NCBI RefSeq assembly: GCF_037055275.1
Contig: NZ_CP146343.1
Coordinates: 716,501 to 780,500 of the forward strand
DNA: 64,000 nucleotides
Direction: 5' to 3'
Source of the DNA: Pseudomonas sp. ML2-2023-3
GTDB lineage: Bacteria; Pseudomonadota; Gammaproteobacteria; Pseudomonadales; Pseudomonadaceae
Within the stretch, counting starts at the first letter, position 1; each line of letters begins with the position of its first letter. Below are positions 38,224-47,407 of this stretch, one piece after another. A program made the translations under genes and the position numbers. The notes under the pieces were generated by a model that saw only the letters and a program-made list of their open reading frames with translations, was not told the DNA's origin and did not search any database.

Positions 38224-39120
38224 ATGAGTCGAGATCTCCCGCCCCTGAATGCCCTGCGCGCATTCGAAGCCGCCGCCCGCCTGAGCAGTGTCAGCCAGGC
38301 CGCCGAGCAGTTGAACGTCACCCACGGCGCTGTCAGTCGACAGTTGAAAGTGCTTGAAGAGCACTTGGGCGTGAGCCTGTTCGTAAAGGAAGGCCGCGGC
38401 CTGAAGCTCACTGACGCCGGAATCCGCCTGCGCGACGCCAGCAGCGAGGCGTTCGATCGCTTGCGTAATCTGTGCGCAGAACTCACGCAAAGCCAGGTCA
38501 ATGCCCCTTTTGTGCTCGGTTGCTCGGGCAGTTTGCTGGCGCGCTGGTTTATTCCGCGCCTGGGTCGATTGAATGCCGATTTACCGGACTTGCGCTTACA
38601 CCTGTCCGCCGGTGAGGGTGATCTGGACCCCCGCCGTCCCGGGCTGGACGCCTTGCTGGTGTTTGCCGAGCCACCGTGGCCCGCCGATATGCAGGTGTAT
38701 GAGTTGGCCAGCGAGCGTATTGGCCCGGTGGTCAGCCCGCGCTATGTCCGTTATGCGCAACTGTGTGGTGCGCCCGTCAGCGCCTTGCTCGACGAATCAT
38801 TGCTGCACACCACTTCTCGGCCCCAGGCATGGCCAAGCTGGGCACAGCAGAACGCCATCGAGGCGAAGGATTTGAAATACGGGCAGGGGTTTGAGCACTT
38901 GTATTACTTGCTTGAAGCCGCCGTTGCGGGGCTGGGTGTGGCGATCGCTCCCGAGCCGCTGGTGGCGCAGGACCTGCAAGCCGGACGTCTGGCTGCGCCC
39001 TGGGGCTTCAACGAAACCCCGGCGCAGCTGACGTTATGGTTGCCCAAGCGCGCCGCAGACGGGCGCGCCGGGCAACTGGCGCAATGGCTCAAGGCTGAGC
39101 TTGCGCGCAGCGCAGATTAG
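38224..39120 (+). CDS. trpI: LysR-family activator of trpBA, TrpI
   Basis: The 298-residue LysR regulator opens [20 protein letters not shown] with the winged-helix motif [19 protein letters not shown], and a C-terminal effector domain including [20 protein letters not shown] and [17 protein letters not shown], closely like P. aeruginosa TrpI. It senses indole-3-glycerol phosphate and activates trpBA while repressing itself. The start at 38224 is chosen over one 24 bases upstream on similarity to known TrpI. Its 3' end overlaps the stop of the convergent DUF883 gene by four bases. Confidence 0.92.
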   Translation: MSRDLPPLNALRAFEAAARLSSVSQAAEQLNVTHGAVSRQLKVLEEHLGVSLFVKEGRGLKLTDAGIRLRDASSEAFDRLRNLCAELTQSQVNAPFVLGCSGSLLARWFIPRLGRLNADLPDLRLHLSAGEGDLDPRRPGLDALLVFAEPPWPADMQVYELASERIGPVVSPRYVRYAQLCGAPVSALLDESLLHTTSRPQAWPSWAQQNAIEAKDLKYGQGFEHLYYLLEAAVAGLGVAIAPEPLVAQDLQAGRLAAPWGFNETPAQLTLWLPKRAADGRAGQLAQWLKAELARSAD

Positions 39121-39443
39121 TTGCCGCGCTTGCACAACAGGAAAGCAGCCAGCAGACCCAGCGCGCCGATGGCAACGCCAGCGGTGGCGTACGGATGCTC
39201 CTGGGCGTACTCACGGGTAGCGATCGCGGTTTCGCGAGTCTTGTCTTTCACTTCTTCGTAGGCGTCGCTGAGCAGATGGCGCGAATGCTTGAGTGCGTTT
39301 TCGGCATTGTTCTTGAGGATGCCAAGGGTCTTTTTGGACTCGTCTGAAGCGTCGTGCTTGAGGCTTTCCAGAGACTTGAGCAGGCTCTCGATCTCTGCTT
39401 CCATGCTTTGCAATGAGGCTTTACGTAGGGAATTGCTAGCCAT
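39117..39443 (-). CDS. DUF883 family protein (ElaB/YqjD-like)
   Basis: The 108-residue protein is a long, charged alpha helix ([20 protein letters not shown]... [14 protein letters not shown]) ending in one hydrophobic helix [21 protein letters not shown]. coli ElaB and YqjD have this form, sit in the inner membrane and associate with ribosomes in stationary phase. That role is by family only. The start at 39443 follows CAGGAGAGCCCTA. The stop overlaps the trpI stop. Confidence 0.85.
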   Translation of the reverse strand: MASNSLRKASLQSMEAEIESLLKSLESLKHDASDESKKTLGILKNNAENALKHSRHLLSDAYEEVKDKTRETAIATREYAQEHPYATAGVAIGALGLLAAFLLCKRGN

Positions 39444-39597
39444 TAGGGCTCTCCTGCATTGATGAGTGAGGTGCTTGTTAAGTCCGACTACAGAGATTTC
39501 AGAAAGTGCAGTTGGCCTGAACTTTTCCGTTCAAATTGCCTACAAAGTATTTAGCACAATCGCTGCTAGGCTTTGATCTACGACAAAGGAGAACGTT

Positions 39598-39813
39598 ATG
39601 TCTGACCATCACACCTACAAGAAAGTTGAACTGGTAGGCTCGTCCCCGAGCAGCATAGAAGACGCCATCAGTAATGCACTGGCCGAGGCCAACAAAAGCA
39701 TCAAACACCTGGAATGGTTCGAGGTGGTCGACACCCGTGGGCACATCAAGGACGGTAAAGTTGCGCACTATCAGGTGACGCTCAAGGTCGGATTTCGGAT
39801 TGCCAGCAGCTAA
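39598..39813 (+). CDS. Dodecin, flavin-binding protein
   Basis: The 71-residue protein [20 protein letters not shown]... matches dodecin throughout, with the conserved [18 protein letters not shown] (the Trp stacks flavin) and [12 protein letters not shown]. Dodecamers of this protein store or buffer FMN and riboflavin. AAAGGAGAACGTT precedes the ATG. A terminator-like hairpin lies 62 bases downstream. Confidence 0.93.
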   Translation: MSDHHTYKKVELVGSSPSSIEDAISNALAEANKSIKHLEWFEVVDTRGHIKDGKVAHYQVTLKVGFRIASS

Positions 39814-39874
39814 AGAGTGATGGCGTTTTGAACTTACTGGCTGGCCGTTTGCCATAAACTCGGCTACACCGTCT

Positions 39875-39910
39875 GGGTGCAGCACGGCACATGCCGCGTT
39901 GCACCCTTTT
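39875..39910 (+). terminator. Rho-independent terminator of the dodecin gene
   Basis: GGGTGCA and TGCACCC pair, with further inner pairing of CGGCA/TGCCG, followed by TTTTCGTTTT. Confidence 0.75.
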
Positions 39911-39934
39911 CGTTTTGACCGGGGAATGTCACCG

Positions 39935-40159
39935 ATGAAAAAGATTTTATTGGCTGTAGGTTTGCTGAGTCTGGCAGGAACGGCGTTTGCAGCGGGCAAG
40001 CCATGCGAAGAGTTGAAAAGCGAAATCGCGGCGAAGATTGAGGCCAATGGCGCCAAGCATTATTCGCTGACTGCTGTAGAGAAAGGCACTTCGGCTGACG
40101 GCAAAGTGGTGGGTACCTGTGAAGGCGGTACCAAGGAAATCGTGTACAAGCGCGGGTAA
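39935..40159 (+). CDS. DUF1161 family periplasmic protein (first paralogue)
   Basis: The 74-residue precursor begins MKKILLAVGLLSLAGTAFA with cleavage before AGKPCEELKSEI. The mature part has two cysteines (PCEELK and GTCEGG) that probably form a disulfide, and the family core AKIEANGAKHYSLTAVEK. Function is unknown. A second copy lies at 42079. The ATG at 39935 has GGGGAATGTC upstream. A REPIN follows. Confidence 0.85.
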   Translation: MKKILLAVGLLSLAGTAFAAGKPCEELKSEIAAKIEANGAKHYSLTAVEKGTSADGKVVGTCEGGTKEIVYKRG

Positions 40160-40181
40160 GTCCAGCGCAGTAGTAAATCTT

Positions 40182-40266
40182 GTGGGAGCGGGCTTGCTCG
40201 CGATGTGCACGCCGCGGTGTTTCAGATCAATCGCGTCGATACCATCGCGAGCAAGCCCGCTCCCGC
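40182..40266. repeat. REPIN, 85 bp
   Basis: Same inverted GTGGGAGCGGGCTTGCTCG pair as at 31641; the right end has CCCGC instead of CCCAC. Confidence 0.9.
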
Positions 40267-40279
40267 ACTTCCCTTTGCG

Positions 40280-41284
40280 TCAGGCCCCTTTCATCACCTG
40301 CGACAGCAATTCATATGAATGAATGCGGTCTGCGTGTTCATACAAATCACAGGTAAAGATCAGCTCGTCAGCCTGTGTCTGCTCCACCAGCACGTCCAGC
40401 TTGGCCTTTATTTTCTGCGGGCTGCCGACCATCGCCAGGCCCAGGAAGCTCATCACCGCCTCTTTTTCGTGGGGCAGCCACAACCCGTCCATGGTCTCCA
40501 CCGGTGGGCGCTGCACCAGGCTCTGCCCACGCATCAACGCCAGAATCCGCTGTTGTACGGAGGTCGCCAGGTACTCGGCCTGTTCATCGGTATCGGCCGC
40601 CACCAGCGGGATACCGAGCATCACATAGGGCTTGTCGAGGGTCGCTGATGGCTTGAAGTGATTGCGATAGACGCGAATCGCTTCGTGCATCAAACGCGGT
40701 GCGAAATGCGAGGCAAAGGCGTAAGGCAAACCAAGTTCACCGGCCAGTTGCGCGCTGAACAAGCTGGAGCCCAGCAGCCAGACAGGAACGTTGGTTCCTG
40801 TGCCCGGCATGGCGATGATCCGTTGGTCCGGGGTGCGGGGGCCGAGGTAGCGCATCAGTTCAGCCACATCTTCGGGGAACTCATCGGCACTGCCCGAGCG
40901 CTCGCGGCGCAGGGCGCGGGCGGTCATCTGGTCTGAACCCGGTGCACGGCCCAGGCCCAGGTCGATGCGTCCCGGGTACAGGCTTTCGAGGGTGCCAAAC
41001 TGCTCGGCAATGACCAGCGGCGCATGGTTGGGCAGCATGACACCGCCCGAACCCACGCGAATGGTCGAGGTGCCGCCTGCCAGATAGCCAATCAAAACGG
41101 AGGTCGCCGAACTGGCGATGCCGTCCATGTTGTGGTGCTCAGCCACCCAAAAGCGGTTATAGCCAAACTTTTCTACGTGCTGTGCCAGATCCAGCGAATT
41201 GCGCAACGACTGGGCCGCGCTGCCATTTTCGCGCACAGGCACCAGGTCGAGGGTCGAGAATTTGATGTCAGACAATCGTTTCAT
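40280..41284 (-). CDS. Luciferase-like flavin-dependent monooxygenase
   Basis: The 334-residue protein belongs to the LLM-class flavin oxidoreductases, MsnO8-like group: [60 protein letters not shown] and [20 protein letters not shown]. It should use reduced FMN and O2 on an unknown substrate. It shares the fold but not the substrate motifs of SsuD. No flavin reductase gene is adjacent. The single gene is preceded by 215 bases to the divergent OsmC gene in which I see no other feature. Confidence 0.85.
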   Translation of the reverse strand: MKRLSDIKFSTLDLVPVRENGSAAQSLRNSLDLAQHVEKFGYNRFWVAEHHNMDGIASSATSVLIGYLAGGTSTIRVGSGGVMLPNHAPLVIAEQFGTLESLYPGRIDLGLGRAPGSDQMTARALRRERSGSADEFPEDVAELMRYLGPRTPDQRIIAMPGTGTNVPVWLLGSSLFSAQLAGELGLPYAFASHFAPRLMHEAIRVYRNHFKPSATLDKPYVMLGIPLVAADTDEQAEYLATSVQQRILALMRGQSLVQRPPVETMDGLWLPHEKEAVMSFLGLAMVGSPQKIKAKLDVLVEQTQADELIFTCDLYEHADRIHSYELLSQVMKGA

Positions 41285-41499
41285 CAGCCGGCTACTCCAG
41301 GTGGGGTGCAGGTCAAGGTGCTCGCATAACCTGCCAGTGATTACAGAAATATGGGCATATACCCGAGTTTCAATGGCAGTCCGGGAATTGAGTGACTAAA
41401 AAAGACGACTGGTCCGACAAGATGAACTTTGTGGAGCCGACTACCCTCACAACCTTAGTCATGGCGTGAAACCTTCACGCCGCTCTTCAGGAGGCACGC

Positions 41500-41931
41500 A
41501 TGAGTATCAAAAAGAAAGCATCGGCTCATTGGGCAGGCGACCTTAAAACCGGTATCGGCTCCATCTCCACTGAAACCGGGGTACTGCGCGACGCGCCGTA
41601 TGGTTTCAAGGCGCGGTTTGAAGGCGGCAAGGGCACCAACCCCGAAGAGCTTATTGGCGCAGCCCATGCAGGCTGTTTTTCGATGGCGTTGTCGATGATT
41701 CTCGGTGATGCCGGGCTCAAGGCCGACAGCATCGACACCACGGCTGAAGTAACGCTCGACCAGGTGGACGGCGGCTTTGCAATCACTGCCGTGCATCTGG
41801 TGCTCAAGGCCAAAGTGCCCGGCGCAACCCAGGCGCAGTTCGACGAGCTGACCACCAAGGCCAAAGAAGGCTGCCCGGTGTCCAAAGTGCTGAACGCAAA
41901 AATCACCCTCGACGCTACGCTGGTGAGCTGA
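41500..41931 (+). CDS. OsmC family hydroperoxide reductase
   Basis: The 143-residue protein starts MSIKKKASAHWAGDLKTGIG and has the two catalytic cysteines of the OsmC/Ohr fold, Cys59 in AAHAGCFSMAL and Cys125 in KEGCPVSKVL. The sequence is closer to OsmC than Ohr. It reduces organic hydroperoxides in the cytoplasm with dithiol donors. CAGGAGGCACGC precedes the ATG. A hairpin lies 14 bases past the stop. Confidence 0.9.
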   Translation: MSIKKKASAHWAGDLKTGIGSISTETGVLRDAPYGFKARFEGGKGTNPEELIGAAHAGCFSMALSMILGDAGLKADSIDTTAEVTLDQVDGGFAITAVHLVLKAKVPGATQAQFDELTTKAKEGCPVSKVLNAKITLDATLVS

Positions 41932-41944
41932 CGACATCCCTGTG

Positions 41945-41965
41945 CCCCGCTTGCCGCAAGCGGGG
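41945..41965 (+). terminator. Hairpin after the OsmC gene
   Basis: CCCCGCTTG and CAAGCGGGG form a perfect 9-bp stem with loop CCG. The tail is not T-rich, so termination is uncertain. Confidence 0.5.
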
Positions 41966-42078
41966 TACAGTTGATGCCCGGCTGCGACAGATCAGTCTTG
42001 CGCTGCGCCAGATGTGATCGAATGATCACCACTCGCGTCAGATCATGACTTAGCGTTCTGCCTCAAGGGAGTCTCACC

Positions 42079-42324
42079 ATGAAACGTTTTGCTTTGGCTG
42101 TAGTTTGCTGTGCAATGGCCACCTCGGCTTTGGCGGCCCCCAAGCCGTGTGAAGAACTGAAAGCCGAAATCGAAGCCAAGATCCAGGCCAACAACGTGTC
42201 GTCCTATACGCTTGAAATCGTGGCCAATGAAGAAGTCCATGACGAGAACATGGTGGTAGGGTCGTGCGAATACGGCAGCAAAAAAATCATCTACCAGAAC
42301 AACGACCGCCAGGTTTCACGGTAA
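42079..42324 (+). CDS. DUF1161 family periplasmic protein (second paralogue)
   Basis: The 81-residue precursor MKRFALAVVCCAMATSALA is cut before APKPCEELKAEI. It keeps the two mature cysteines (PCEELK and GSCEYG) and aligns with the copy at 39935 along most of its length, ending KKIIYQNNDRQVSR. The function is unknown. AAGGGAGTCTCACC precedes the ATG. Its last nine bases overlap the convergent lipoprotein gene. Confidence 0.85.
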   Translation: MKRFALAVVCCAMATSALAAPKPCEELKAEIEAKIQANNVSSYTLEIVANEEVHDENMVVGSCEYGSKKIIYQNNDRQVSR

Positions 42325-42732
42325 GCAATTGACCAGCCGCTCCTCGGCAATCACCTTGCCCGCTGCGTTGTACAGTCGGGCGTAGGCGTTGAAGCCCAGT
42401 GAGCGCGCTTGCAACCGGTAACGTTGGCCCGGCTGGAAGTTGTCGTAATTCAGGGTGACGTAGCACAGGCGTTCCTGCGGGTCGCTGAACATGCCCATAC
42501 CGCCTACAAACACCTCGAAATCGAAGCGCACCATCAATTCGTGACTGCCCGGCGTGACTTGAAAATAGCGACCGTCGGTCATGCGCTGGTTGTCCAGGCG
42601 CTCGGCCATCACCAGCTTGCCGGTTTGCGTTTCAAGGTCGACCCAAGCCATTTTCGGGTCAGCCGAAGGCAATGGCGTGCTGGCGCAAGCGCTCAGCAGG
42701 CACGCGGTCAACACAAGCAAGAAAGTGCGCAT
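42316..42732 (-). CDS. PA0061/PA0062-like lipoprotein
   Basis: The 138-residue precursor has a lipobox LSAC at residues 14-17 within MRTFLLVLTACLLSACAS. The mature part, with KMAWVDLETQTGKLVMAERL, YFQVTPGSHELMVRFDFEVF and LCYVTLNYDNFQPGQRYRL, resembles a Pseudomonas lipoprotein family of unknown role. Residue +2 is Ala, which predicts outer-membrane sorting. The stop lies inside the 3' end of the convergent DUF1161 gene. Confidence 0.8.
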   Translation of the reverse strand: MRTFLLVLTACLLSACASTPLPSADPKMAWVDLETQTGKLVMAERLDNQRMTDGRYFQVTPGSHELMVRFDFEVFVGGMGMFSDPQERLCYVTLNYDNFQPGQRYRLQARSLGFNAYARLYNAAGKVIAEERLVNCLP

Positions 42733-42797
42733 GATGATTTCCAGATAATTTGTTACATAAGCATAGCGTGCAATGCGGCTTTGCGGCTCTGCGCTGT

Positions 42798-42866
42798 GTG
42801 GGAGCCGGGCGATGTGGTTTGCCTGAAGGACCGTGCTGCCTGTATCGCGGGCAAGCCCGTTCCCAC
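42798..42866. repeat. Degenerate REPIN, 69 bp
   Basis: The right REP (TCGCGGGCAAGCCCGTTCCC) is intact but the left one is shortened to GTGGGAGCCGGGCGATGTGG, so the pair is eroded. Confidence 0.7.
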
Positions 42867-42901
42867 ACTATTTATTGTCACTTTACCGCCGGGATCGCTT
42901 T

Positions 42902-43951
42902 ATGACGCCGCGTGTTCGCTGCCTGCTTGCCATAGCCCTGATACCGCTGATCAATGGCTGTTCCAGTGCGTCGTATTACTCGCAACTGGCGGGAGGGCAA
43001 TGGCAGATATTGCAGGCTCGCGAGCCGGTGAGCACGGTCATTGCCGACCCGCAGCGCCCGGTTGTATTGCGTGAGCAATTGGTAAAAGCCCAGGCCGCAC
43101 GAAACTTCGCCAGTCAGCATTTGTACTTGCCGGATAACCAGAGCTATCGGCTGTACGCCGACCTGAAGCGGCCTTACGTCGTGTGGAACGTGTTCGCCAC
43201 ACCGGAGTTTTCCCTCACCCCCGTGACCCATTGCTTCCCGATTGCCGGGTGCGTGGCCTACCGTGGTTATTATTCTCAGGGGGCGGCGCGAGGGGAAGCA
43301 GCCCTGCAGCGTCAGGACGGCAAGGACGTGTTTGTCAGCGGGGTTGAGGCCTACTCGACATTGGGCTGGTTCGATGACCCCATTCTCAACAGCATGCTCA
43401 CCTGGGGCGATGAACGGCTAGCCACCCTGATTTTTCACGAACTGGCCCATCAGCGTTTTTATGTGAAGGACGACAGCGAGTTCAATGAGTCTTTCGCCAG
43501 CTTCGTCGAACAGGAAGGCACTCGCCAATGGCGCGCCCGCCAGGGCCTTTCACCGGCCAGCGACAATGGTTTGCAGCAGCGAAAGCAATTTATCGCGTTG
43601 GTACTCGACACCCGCCAAGGGCTGCAAGACCTCTACGCCCAGCCTTTGCCTGCCGATGAAATGCGTCAGCGCAAAGCGGCTGAATTTGAACGCATGCGCC
43701 ACGAGTACCGTCAGTTACGGGATCAGCAATGGGGTGGGAACAAGCGCTTCGATGGGTGGGTCAATTCGCCGATGACCAACGCCAAGCTGCTGCCTTTCGG
43801 GCTGTATGACCAGTGGGTGCCAGCATTCACCGCGATGTTTGAATCCGTTGACGGCAACTGGCCGAACTTCTATCGCGAGGTAGAGCAACTGGCAAAACTG
43901 CCACTGCAACAGCGCAAGGCGGCGTTGCAGCAGTGGATTGCGCGCCACTAG
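42902..43951 (+). CDS. Putative lipoprotein aminopeptidase (COG4324)
   Basis: The 349-residue protein has a lipobox INGC near residue 19 in ALIPLINGCSS and a zinc-peptidase motif HELAH (His179, Glu180, His183) in LIFHELAHQRFYVKDD, with the downstream Glu in FNESFASFVEQEG as probable third ligand. It belongs to the predicted aminopeptidases of COG4324; activity is not shown by sequence alone. The start at 42902 (MTPRVRCLLAIALIPL) gives the export signal; a longer frame starts inside the preceding REP. It abuts the convergent phosphatase gene with no gap. Confidence 0.82.
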   Translation: MTPRVRCLLAIALIPLINGCSSASYYSQLAGGQWQILQAREPVSTVIADPQRPVVLREQLVKAQAARNFASQHLYLPDNQSYRLYADLKRPYVVWNVFATPEFSLTPVTHCFPIAGCVAYRGYYSQGAARGEAALQRQDGKDVFVSGVEAYSTLGWFDDPILNSMLTWGDERLATLIFHELAHQRFYVKDDSEFNESFASFVEQEGTRQWRARQGLSPASDNGLQQRKQFIALVLDTRQGLQDLYAQPLPADEMRQRKAAEFERMRHEYRQLRDQQWGGNKRFDGWVNSPMTNAKLLPFGLYDQWVPAFTAMFESVDGNWPNFYREVEQLAKLPLQQRKAALQQWIARH

Positions 43952-44587
43952 TCAGCTGGACTTGAGCCAGCCCTTCACGGCGCAGATGGCAAAGGGGCTG
44001 GTGCTGCATGCACCGCTGCTCAGGGCTGCGCGCAATTGCGCGATATCAGCTTTCATCATGTAGCTCGCGCCATCCTTGAAATGTGAGTTTTGGCCAAAGC
44101 CGCCTTCGGTCATTTCCTTCAGCGCGTCTTCTTTGCTCCAGTCCTGTACCACCACGCGGTACATCGCCGCCATCAGGCCGGTGCGGTCCACGCCGTGCTT
44201 GCAGTGCATCAGCACCGGGCCTTTGGCTTGTGCCGTCTGGATGGCGCGCAGGGCGGCCAGTACGTCGGTGTCATCCACATGGTTGGTGCGATAAGGCAAC
44301 TGGACCTGTGCTACATCGGGGCTCTTGAGCCAGGAGGCATCGGCCTCAGGCAAGAAGTTGATCACCGTGGCGATCTGCAGTTTTTCCAGCAACGGCTGTG
44401 CAGCGCTGTCAGGCAAGGCGCTGCGGTACAGGGTTGGGGACATTTGATACAGGTTGTACTGTGCGGCGACAGGTTGAGCCCACTGTGCAGGGCGAGCCTG
44501 GGTTGTTTCGTCGGCCTGAGCCTGGGGCAATGCAAACGCTGCAAGCAATGTCAGGCACAGGGCGGGGAAAAACCGGGCTTTGGGCAT
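43952..44587 (-). CDS. Exported dual-specificity/tyrosine phosphatase-like protein
   Basis: The 211-residue precursor has a signal peptide (MPKARFFPALCLTLLAAFAL, cut near AQA-DE). The phosphatase loop is HCKHGVDRTG with Cys129 and Arg135, and the general-acid candidate Asp is in HVDDTDV. The body (LYRSALPDSAAQPLLEKLQI) resembles cyanobacterial and bacterial DSP-type phosphatases that act on phosphotyrosine, polyphosphate or inositol phosphates. Periplasmic location is inferred. A longer frame to 44668 would remove the signal peptide from the N-terminus. The 289 bases upstream to the gluconate dehydrogenase genes contain nothing else I can identify. Confidence 0.8.
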   Translation of the reverse strand: MPKARFFPALCLTLLAAFALPQAQADETTQARPAQWAQPVAAQYNLYQMSPTLYRSALPDSAAQPLLEKLQIATVINFLPEADASWLKSPDVAQVQLPYRTNHVDDTDVLAALRAIQTAQAKGPVLMHCKHGVDRTGLMAAMYRVVVQDWSKEDALKEMTEGGFGQNSHFKDGASYMMKADIAQLRAALSSGACSTSPFAICAVKGWLKSS

Positions 44588-44876
44588 ATTCAGTTCGACC
44601 ACTTCAACAGGGATTATCAGGAGGTGGCGGCAGATTGAGTGATTTGTGATCAAAACCCTGTGAGCCATTTGTTAAAAAAACGTGAAGGCGCAAAAGGCAG
44701 GTGCGGCAAAATTACGCATGAAACGATTCACCTGGGCGCCCGGCCTGTTAGTATTTGTAACCAAAGTTTGCAAGCGTGTTGTTTTCCTTCGGTCAACATC
44801 GACCCGTATCGCTGCCAAAACGAAAAGCTGCCCATGAGCGGCTGTAATCCGTGACTGCCTGATGAGGTGCCCCCGC

Positions 44877-45614
44877 ATGTCTGAGCAAGACAACCCCCGG
44901 CGTGAGTTTTTGCGCAAAACCCTGACCCTGATTCCAGTGGTCACTGTCGCCAGCACCGGTCTGGGTAGCACGGTGATGATGGCCACGCCTGCGGTCGCCG
45001 CGCCTGAACCTGCACAGCGCCCTTCGAGCCCTGGCAAAGCGTATGAGCCGACGTACTTCACGGCTGAGGAGTGGGCGTTCGTAAACGCCGCTGTCGCACG
45101 CCTGATCCCTGCAGACGAACAAGGCCCAGGCGCTTTGGAAGCCGGTGTACCGGAATATATCGACCGCCAGATGAACACGCCTTACGCCAGCGGTGCGCTG
45201 TGGTTCATGCAAGGCCCGTTCAATGCCGACGCGCCACCCGAGATGGGCTGGCAGAGCAAACTGGTACCAAAACAGATCTATCGCTTGGGCATCGCTGCCA
45301 CGGAGGAGCTCTGCAAAAAAGCCTATAACTCAACATTTGCTGGGCTAGACAGCGCTACCCGAGACGAAGTGCTCAAACAACTGGAGGCCGGTACGCCTAA
45401 ATTCGATAGCGTTCCGGCCAAGATGTTTTTCAGCTTTTTGCTGCAAAACACCAAGGAAGGCTTCTTTTGCGACCCTATTCACGGTGGCAACAAAGGCATG
45501 GTCGGCTGGACCATGATCGGCTTCCCCGGCGCGCGCGCTGATTTCATGGACTGGGTCGAACGCAACGAGCAGTACCCCTTCCCGGCAGTTTCCATTCGCG
45601 GCGAGAGGGCTTGA
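44877..45614 (+). CDS. Gluconate 2-dehydrogenase gamma (small) subunit
   Basis: The 245-residue protein has a twin-arginine signal RREFLRK at residues 8-14, then a hydrophobic stretch, so the folded small subunit and its flavin partner are likely exported by Tat. The body, with FTAEEWAFVNAAVARLIPAD, matches the gluconate 2-dehydrogenase subunit 3 family, which helps mature the flavin subunit. The ATG at 44877 is preferred to a start 15 bases upstream. It heads a three-gene operon with 2-base spacing to the next gene. Confidence 0.9.
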   Translation: MSEQDNPRREFLRKTLTLIPVVTVASTGLGSTVMMATPAVAAPEPAQRPSSPGKAYEPTYFTAEEWAFVNAAVARLIPADEQGPGALEAGVPEYIDRQMNTPYASGALWFMQGPFNADAPPEMGWQSKLVPKQIYRLGIAATEELCKKAYNSTFAGLDSATRDEVLKQLEAGTPKFDSVPAKMFFSFLLQNTKEGFFCDPIHGGNKGMVGWTMIGFPGARADFMDWVERNEQYPFPAVSIRGERA

Positions 45615-45616
45615 GC

Positions 45617-47401
45617 ATGTCGACCGTTATGAAAAAAGTTGATGCAGTTATCGTCGGTTTCGGTTGGACAGGCGCGATCATGGCCAAAGAGCTGACCGAA
45701 GCTGGCCTGAATGTTGTGGCCCTTGAGCGCGGCCCAATGCAGGACACCTACCCGGATGGTAACTATCCACAGGTGATTGATGAGCTCACCTACAGCGTGC
45801 GTAAAAAGCTCTTTCAGGACGTCTCCAAAGAAACCGTCACCATCCGCCATAGTGTCAATGACGTGGCCTTGCCCAACCGCCAGCTGGGCGCGTTTTTGCC
45901 TGGCAACGGTGTGGGCGGCGCGGGTTTGCACTGGTCGGGCGTGCACTTTCGGGTCGATCCGATGGAGCTGCGCATGCGCAGTCATTACGAAGAGCGCTAC
46001 GGTAAAAACTTTATCCCCAAGGACATGACCATCCAGGACTTCGGCGTCAGCTATGAAGAGCTGGAGCCGTTTTTCGACTACGCCGAGAAAGTCTTCGGAA
46101 CGTCGGGCCAGGCCTGGACCGTAAACGGCCAATTGGTCGGTGAAGGCAAGGGTGGCAACCCTTATGCAGCGGATCGCTCCGATCACTTCCCGCTGGTGTC
46201 GCAGAAGAACACCTACTCGGCACAGCTGTTTCAGAAGGCGGCCAATGAAGTGGGCTACAAGCCTTACAACCTGCCGTCAGCCAACACCTCGGGGCCTTAT
46301 ACCAACCCTTATGGCGCGCAGATGGGCCCGTGCAACTTCTGCGGCTTTTGCAGTGGTTATGTCTGCTACATGTACTCCAAGGCATCGCCCAACGTAAATA
46401 TTCTGCCAGCGCTCAAGCCGCTGCCGAATTTTGAGCTGCGCCCTGACGCCCATGTCATCCGGGTCAATCTGGACAGCACCAAGAGCAAAGCCACCGGTGT
46501 GACCTACATCGATGCACTGGGCCGTGAGATCGAACAACCGGCCGATCTGGTGATCCTGGGTGCATTCCAGCTGCATAACGTGCGTTTGATGCTGCTGTCG
46601 GGGATTGGCAAACCCTATGACCCGAAAACCGGTGAAGGTGTGGTGGGCAAAAACTTCGCCTACCAGAACATGGCCACCATCAAGGCGTACTTCGACAAAG
46701 ACGTACACACCAACAACTTCATCGGCGCTGGCGGCAATGGCGTGGCGATCGATGATTTCAATGCGGATAACTTCGACCACGGGCCGCACGGCTTTGTCGG
46801 CGGTTCGCCGATGTGGGTCAACCAGGCGGGTAGCCGGCCGATTGCCGGAACTTCAAACCCGCCGGGCACCCCGGCCTGGGGCAGTGCCTGGAAGCGTGCA
46901 ACCGCCGATTACTACACCCACCAAGTGTCGATGGATGCCCACGGTGCGCATCAGTCCTACCGTAGCAACTACCTCGATCTGGACCCGGTGTATCGCGATT
47001 CCTTCGGCCAGCCGCTGCTGCGCATGACGTTCGACTGGCAAGAAAACGACATCAAAATGAACCGTTTCATGATGGGGAAAATGGGCAAGATCGCCGAAGC
47101 GATGAACCCGAAAGCCATTGCCCGGATCGGCAAGCAAGTCGGTGATCACTTCAATACGGCCTCCTACCAGACCACTCACCTTAACGGTGGCGCGATCATG
47201 GGCACGAATCCGAAAACCAGTGCACTGAACCGTTACCTGCAGAGCTGGGACGTGCACAACGTGTTTGTGCCGGGTGCGTCTGCCTTCCCGCAAGGCTTGG
47301 GATACAACCCGACAGGTCTGGTTGCTGCGTTGACCTATTGGTCGGCTCGGGCGATCCGCGAGCAGTACCTGAAAAACCCCGGCCCACTGGTTCAGGCATA
47401 A
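45617..47401 (+). CDS. Gluconate 2-dehydrogenase FAD-binding subunit (GMC family)
   Basis: The 594-residue oxidoreductase has the Rossmann dinucleotide loop VIVGFGWTGAIMAKEL near the N-terminus, NGVGGAGLHWSGVHF around the flavin, and the GMC C-terminal THLNGGAIMGTNPKT and VFVPGASAFPQGLGYNPTG. It oxidises gluconate to 2-ketogluconate in the periplasm, passing electrons to the cytochrome subunit. A Cys cluster CNFCGFCSGYVC could bind an iron-sulfur cluster as in related enzymes. The ATG at 45617 is used; a TTG six bases earlier is also open. Confidence 0.92.
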   Translation: MSTVMKKVDAVIVGFGWTGAIMAKELTEAGLNVVALERGPMQDTYPDGNYPQVIDELTYSVRKKLFQDVSKETVTIRHSVNDVALPNRQLGAFLPGNGVGGAGLHWSGVHFRVDPMELRMRSHYEERYGKNFIPKDMTIQDFGVSYEELEPFFDYAEKVFGTSGQAWTVNGQLVGEGKGGNPYAADRSDHFPLVSQKNTYSAQLFQKAANEVGYKPYNLPSANTSGPYTNPYGAQMGPCNFCGFCSGYVCYMYSKASPNVNILPALKPLPNFELRPDAHVIRVNLDSTKSKATGVTYIDALGREIEQPADLVILGAFQLHNVRLMLLSGIGKPYDPKTGEGVVGKNFAYQNMATIKAYFDKDVHTNNFIGAGGNGVAIDDFNADNFDHGPHGFVGGSPMWVNQAGSRPIAGTSNPPGTPAWGSAWKRATADYYTHQVSMDAHGAHQSYRSNYLDLDPVYRDSFGQPLLRMTFDWQENDIKMNRFMMGKMGKIAEAMNPKAIARIGKQVGDHFNTASYQTTHLNGGAIMGTNPKTSALNRYLQSWDVHNVFVPGASAFPQGLGYNPTGLVAALTYWSARAIREQYLKNPGPLVQA

Positions 47402-47407
47402 GGAGCG

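Noticed and set aside
39519..39545. GAACTT in front of the dodecin gene as a possible AlgU (extracytoplasmic sigma) promoter
   Set aside because: No acceptable -10 element occurs 16 or 17 bases downstream.
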